A DNA stretch of 64,000 bases from Sympetrum striolatum (taxonomy: Eukaryota; Arthropoda; Insecta; Odonata; Libellulidae). A model generated the notes under the pieces. The model had not been told where the DNA came from and did no database searches. It saw only the letters and a program-made list of their open reading frames with translations. The number at the start of each line of letters is the position of its first letter. The stretch's first letter is position 1. Where the stretch lies: positions 51,344,939 through 51,408,938 of the forward strand of contig OX388351.1 in the NCBI GenBank assembly GCA_947579665.1. The letters are read 5' to 3'. The position numbers were made by a program, and so were the translations under genes. Below, one piece after another: positions 58,355-64,000 of this stretch.

Positions 58355-61300
58355 ATTAATTAACATCCGTGTTTTAATTTCTTTCCTGATTAACTGTTCA
58401 CAAAATGCTACGAGAATATCAAATGAGATACTTAATGCTCGTTGAAGATTTCCACAGAAGGTAAAATGGAATAAATTTTAAAGATGAGCATTTAAATATG
58501 TGGTATATTTGGTTATAAATCAACTAGCTTAACTTAAAATTTGTTGACAGACGTACTACTAAAATTTCTTTCCTTACGATATTGGTGATTAACTGTTGAC
58601 GAATAGCTCCAAGAATGTCAAATTAAATACTATTTACTCATTACAGCGCTCCAAAGAGGGCAAATTGTTATAGATTGTAAATATCAAATTTTAAATCTGT
58701 TTATTTGCTAATAAATGAGCTAGCCTTGAACCATATTGTGCTTGCTTATAGCTTTTAAATTTAAAAGTTCAAATAAGTATATGAGATTGTAAATAAACTT
58801 TATTGTGCTGACTATCGGTGGCTTTTATGACTAACATAAGAGATGTAATAGCTTAGTAAGTCATACCGAGGAACTCAAGACCTGCTATATTTGCGCTCGA
58901 AAAAGTTAGCGTAAATAAACTGGGCATAATGTACAAACTAGAGGCAGAGTGCAGTAGCAATTTGTAGATCAAGGTGATGGTGGATGGGTTGCTATATCAA
59001 AAGAGGATATGGCAGTGCCATTTCAGCCCTAAAAATGGCAGTGCTATTTCTCTCTCATAAAAAGAATGAAATGAGTACCATTCAAATTATAAATGGGCGT
59101 AATTTATTCTACCTGTTCAAACCAGAGAACAATGTAGATGTAGAACTGAATTTTAGTGGCACAGGATAAAACGGCTGAAAAATTATCACAACTGAAAAGA
59201 TGCTTCCTAGAGGGAGGCATGTACACCCTCGATATATCCTAATCTGGTGCAAAACCGACGGATATGAAGTAGAGAGCGGTTTATCTTAATAGACTCACGT
59301 TTGTGTCTTTCTGGAGATTACAAAAATGTACGTGGTCGCCCGTAACAACTGCGTATTTCACGCTGACTGGATTTAATGGTTCAGGAGGCTAAATTTAAGC
59401 GTGACTTAATCGAAGTTTGCCCAGTTCTAATCACCATGTTGGCAATGAAACTGTTTGATAGCCAAAATTTGGTTATTATTGTAAAGTGTTAAAGTGTATT
59501 ATTGTAAAGTTATCCGTACATGTCCCTTCATCTTTTGACCCAAATTGTGCCAAGTTTATTTCCTTCCATTATTTTAAACTCTTTTTCTTGAACCTTCCGC
59601 TGCTGCCATTGTATATGGTTTTGGCCTTCTTTCTAAATTGTATGACATATAGCCTATTTTATTTGCATTTGAAAAAGAAAATACATTCTTGCGTTTTTGG
59701 CAAGAAATAGGCCAATTAAAAACCAAAATAGGACAAAAGTATAGTAATTATGTATAAATATATAAACTGAAACAGGGTTAATAAAATAATATCCAAACAA
59801 AAAAATATGCCAATTCAAAGGAAAATTTCTCTATGAACACATGTACAGTCCGTTCAAATAATAGCGAACGGGTGCCCCCGAATCTTATGCAGTCAGTGAT
59901 ACAAATAGTTACGATCTGTAGATATAGCCGACTACTACCCATTACAAAACTCTTTCTACAGGTTTCCTTTCGTTCGTTTTGACGGTTTGTAAAGGTCTCG
60001 AAGGAACCTAAGAGAACGGTGTTTGGTAGTAACACCCTACGCTCCAAGAAGTAAGAGTTAGATGGCCTCTTACTTAAAATTCCTAAATCTTAATAGAGAA
60101 GTAATTATGAAATCTAAGATACACGAGGATAAGAAATTATCCTTGAATAGTAACGTCAAAGAATTTTTTAATATACAGATTGTGCGGTCGCAATTTCATG
60201 ACATGTGGTTAATATTTTTGTAGGATAAGATTTTAGTTTGTACGATAAGGAAAACCTCAAAATGTTTTCTCTATTTAAGGGTTGGAGCTATACATTCTAA
60301 ACCCCATTCCTTGTCTCATAGGACCAGAGTATTAACGACACCATTCCATCAGTTGCATTGCGTTAATTATTAGTAAAAGTAACTCCACGGCCGTTGATTC
60401 TAAACCGTCTGTGTGTTCGGCAGCTCAAATATTGAGGTTGACATGAGCGATAGAAAATTGGAGCAAGGCGAAGTCCCGAGGAAAGGCTCTCAGCAAGGCC
60501 GTATGAAAATGCGGGCATAAACTTTTTTCGCTTGGGTTTTTCATTGTTTACACGAAAGTCTGTGGCATGATTTTCCTCCTTTCCAATTCCATACCGCTAC
60601 TTTACCATCAAAAGGGCTACATGCAAATAAATCTACCATAAAGGGACAACGGAGGCGTTTACCTAGCTTCGTATGTTGCCTCGCCGCTGTGGAGGAAAAA
60701 ATAAAAGAGATGAAAGAATCATTTTTCGACTCTTATCGCGCGATGGGAGTAAGAAATGCATTTTGATGGAATCGATCGAAGAAAGATGATTGAACGTTTG
60801 ATGTCGGGATCTGTTCAGAAGATCTTTTCGGAGAATTCGATTTATGAAACGTTTCAAAGTATATTGTAGTAATAACACGAATTTTCTAAACAATCACCAT
60901 TGAACTTCATGCTGCAACTAACTTTAAGAGTGTAGTATTTGCGGAATAAATGTTTTGTGGAAGACAATAATTTTTATTTTGCGAATACTGTTTATATTAT
61001 AGTATGTGAATGCTATTATTTTTATCCTAGTTTCAATCCTAATTCAATTTACTCTACCACTCTAACAGCAACAGATCTTTATGCTTATACGAAATCCAGT
61101 CTAAGCCACACAGAAAATTTGAGAATTTTCATCTCATGCAACCAAAATAACCATCAAAAGAAAAATATAATTTTAACCTATCTAAAAGCGCAGTTTTTTA
61201 ATTCAAATTAATAATAGGCATCCTCCAATATATCTTCAATAAGTTAATGATACAGTCGTTTGAATTAAAATTGTTTAAAATATTTGTATTTTGAAATTCG

Positions 61301-63945
61301 AGAAAGAAAAGCCAATAATTCTTGCGTTGGTTATAACAATACTTCGACATGCACTGATTAAATCGTAACCTCAAGAACTATTGCTTGCGAATAATCTTAT
61401 TTTAATCCTAAATTCAATAAGCTCTTACAAAAACTGCAATGATATAATAACTATAATTTTAGCTATATAACAACTGGACTTGTATACAGAAATGTTTGTG
61501 GCTTTTCATTGGCTCTACAAACATGAACCCAGGTTATTAGGAATGGCACTTCTTTGGTCCTTCAATTTTCGGAGTAACCTTTGCTTTTTACCTTTAGTCT
61601 TGCTGCACACTTTCCCGATGTTTCTCTCTTAAACCCTCTTCGATATTTATTACATCATAGGTAAGCTATCGCTGAAGATTTTTATCGTCATTTCCACGTA
61701 GCTTTCCCTCCAAGTGAACTTTTCTTTGCCTCTAGCCTTTGATTTGTGCAAAGGAATCGACGATACCCTTACCAACGCAGCTTGATCTGCAGGTATCTTC
61801 CACCGTGAGAAAATATGCCTCGTATTCGGAACTAAACAACCCTGATACTGATGCTATTGACAATAAAAATTTTCTTTAACGCTCCGCTGAAGGTGAATTA
61901 TTTGTTGGGCTTTGAGATACGATCTGAATGGGAGAGAGGGGTTCGTTAAGGATGAATAAATCTAGATCAAACACCGAGAGGTTTTTCTTTAATCTTCCCG
62001 GAAATTAATGGCATTCTATACCGTTGAAAATAATTCAATAGGTGTATCTGAGAAATAAATTTACGCCAAGGCTTCCTTTTGGTAAGAGGGCTGAAATTCA
62101 AAGGGGTTAAATTGAAAAGGGTATAAGATGGAGTTGAGCTCGTATAAATACCAGGTAAATACGCCTTGCCGGCAGAGTCAATATACCTCGGCGGTGCAAT
62201 TTAGTAAATTGTAGACTTTTTAAAGCACTAACGTTCTCCTATCACGATGTTTACTGTTGGGATTACAGTTAGATACATAATTCTCTCTTTGTAAATAAAT
62301 GATTTTTTCAAATGACCGATTCAACAAGGAAATGCGAAAGGTTACGCGAAACGAATTAATGACTGGTCTTTAGCTTTGGTTTTCCGCTATTAATTCAAAG
62401 AGTAGTGTCATTCCTAATTATCTATTTTTATCTGCTATGCTCTTTAATCTATGCTTTAAGCACAACCATATTATTCAACGGCATAAAAATTGATGCCTTT
62501 GAAAAATTAAGGGATAAGAAATTAAAGTAATTAGTGACTAAATGTGGTAGAATTCACAATTTAAATTGTTTTGCGTTGAAAAAGTGTACTAACATTTTGA
62601 GGGTTCCGCATATCGAAATGAAACGAGGCACTGAAATCAAAAATAGCTGTAAATCATATTTGGCTACAGGAAAAATGTACTAAAATATGAAGTTGTAACT
62701 TTGAATTATAAATCGATGGAGCTTGATAAAAATTTATGTGATTATATTTTGAAGGAAATATTAGTAAATTTTCTAATTACGGATATGCTTGAATGTTGCT
62801 TTTCCTTTATTTTTTATACCCGTTCCTACAGTTGTCTGAATATGATACATCTTAAGAAAGATGTGAACAATAGTACAATTTTAAAAATCATTTAATATTA
62901 ATACTTTACTCAAATAATTAATATTGATTCAGGTTCAATTCTTTCTAAGATACATCATCTCAATGAATACCGTTTGGCTAATATTTTACTCGGTATTTAT
63001 TGCTGATGCTTAAGTTATAAATAAATGTAGTTGTTAGAATCTGATAGTTTAAGAAGGCGATTATGTAGGTAGTGACTGAATTCATACTTCCAGCATTTCC
63101 TAGAACTTTTTGGAAGAAATACAGATTCCTATAAACTACTATACCGTAAAGTATGTCAAGCTGTTCCCTTGGTTGGTAATGACTGCATTTAAACAGCCGT
63201 ACGTGCTCACTTAGCTTTAGTACTAAGCGTACTGGAGTCGACTAACGCCTCGAACATTATTTTATGAGTGATAGTAAAATTCCATTCACCGCCTCTCGGA
63301 TAAAAATAACGTTTTACTTGTTAACAACTTTGCTGTGCGGTGATAGACGAGAAAGGCATACCGAGCTCAAGTCGGTTGTTACTCTATATTTGCGAAAAAA
63401 ATTCCGATATTTCAGTACGTCCGAGTAGTGATCGATTGTTAGGGCATATCTGCTATCACGCAAGCGCGCACGTTCCCTTGTTGTTTACGCACGGATAGGG
63501 ACTTTCTAATGGATTTATGAATGGATTTTTTTGGCCTTTCCCATGGGAAAAATATATCGAGTACCAGCATCGAACGGATACCCTTAGATTAGAATATGCG
63601 ATAGGAAAAGTAAATGTTCAATTCCACACTGTATCGCACTCCTGGTTTTCTTGTCAGTAATGATGGTTTGTTAGGGGATTAGATCACGTACATTTTTCCT
63701 CTTGCTGAGAAAATAGATTCACATTGGGTCGCATTATTATGTACATAATCATTCTCAATCTGCTTCATTTTCCTATTAAATGTTAATTTATCGTCTACGT
63801 TTTATGTAATATTGATTATTTACCTTTTGTGTTGCATCGATAATGTTTTTGCAATTTTTACACATCTGTGTATTACTGTACTGTATTCTTGCAAATCTAT
63901 GTGCTTTTCCCTTTTTTGTTTTGTTATTTTTGTACACTCCTGGCC

Positions 63946-64000
63946 AAAATTAACGCAGCACCTCCCTAGCGATCCTTACGGACGGTGCTGCGTTAATTTT
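63946..64000. mobile_element. Tc1/mariner-like inverted-repeat end, cut by the window border
   Basis: AAAATTAACGCAGCACC (63946-63962) and its exact reverse complement (63984-64000) flank a 21-bp spacer, and CACTCCTGGCC precedes the left arm. The right arm runs to the last base, so the element may continue beyond the window. Confidence 0.6.

Larger units (their letters stand above)
22290..64000 (-). other. Upstream region: probably one large Nrx-1 intron
   Basis: About 41.7 kb without a convincing exon. LNS1, EGF1 and the signal peptide must come before the exon at 22289, so either this is a single very long intron or it hides small exons I cannot see. Apart from the repeats listed separately it is AT-rich. 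GC-richer, non-repetitive patches lie at about 28790-29370, 32200-32650, 34840-35830, 47030-47720 and 53560-54130; their open frames are short, overlap on several frames and resemble nothing known to me. Confidence 0.6.

Noticed and set aside
59778..60047. Possible transposon end (CAGTCCGTTCAAATAATAGC) with an 89-codon minus frame
   Set aside because: No partner inverted repeat found and no transposase motif in the frame.

Overview
The window is an AT-rich stretch of an arthropod genome, probably an insect. The protein pieces most resemble insect neurexin, the coding sequence is cut into short exons by multi-kilobase introns with GT..AG borders, and the rest is littered with tRNA-derived repeats, MITEs (short inverted-repeat transposon relics) and worn non-LTR retrotransposon fragments. 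I cannot name the species.

The only gene I can support is an alpha-neurexin (Nrx-1 type) on the minus strand. Eight internal exons lie between 22289 and 1575: 22289-22140, 19973-19813, 11799-11641, 10228-10076, 9067-8942, 8117-7925, 5195-5007 and 1721-1575. Spliced together they give 1278 nt, about 425 uninterrupted codons, with compatible phases at all seven junctions. They encode the LNS2 (laminin-G) domain, the LNS3 domain and the second EGF repeat. The gene is partial at both ends: the signal peptide, LNS1 and EGF1 should lie upstream (high coordinates, beyond or hidden in 22290-64000), and LNS4 onward should lie before position 1.

Region by region: 1-1574 is intron with no recognised exon. 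1575-22289 holds the exons, with introns carrying mariner-like MITEs (4616-4852, 21342-21431), tRNA-like repeats (9879-9950, 16895-17056), a hairpin element (16026-16103) and tandem or direct repeats. 22290-64000 is about 41.7 kb without a convincing exon, most simply one very large upstream intron. It contains remnants of two non-LTR retrotransposons (24100-24760 Jockey-like; 25208-25432 CR1/L2-like), tRNA-like sequences (28570-28645, 36971-37031), a MITE family (37735, 50589, 58155), a hAT-like MITE (53213-53457), a diverged 0.36-kb duplication (48631/51062), and a Tc1/mariner-like end at the right border.

The most striking object is at 38.2-45.7 kb: a foldback array of about 1.08-kb units, each made of six diverged segments of roughly 150-175 bp. 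Every segment carries a GGTTCGA core like a tRNA T-arm / polymerase III B box. Two units at the left recur, inverted, at the right; the middle holds an apparently exact 821-bp tandem duplication. I find no CRISPR, operon, bacterial gene or rRNA, and no intact tRNA gene.
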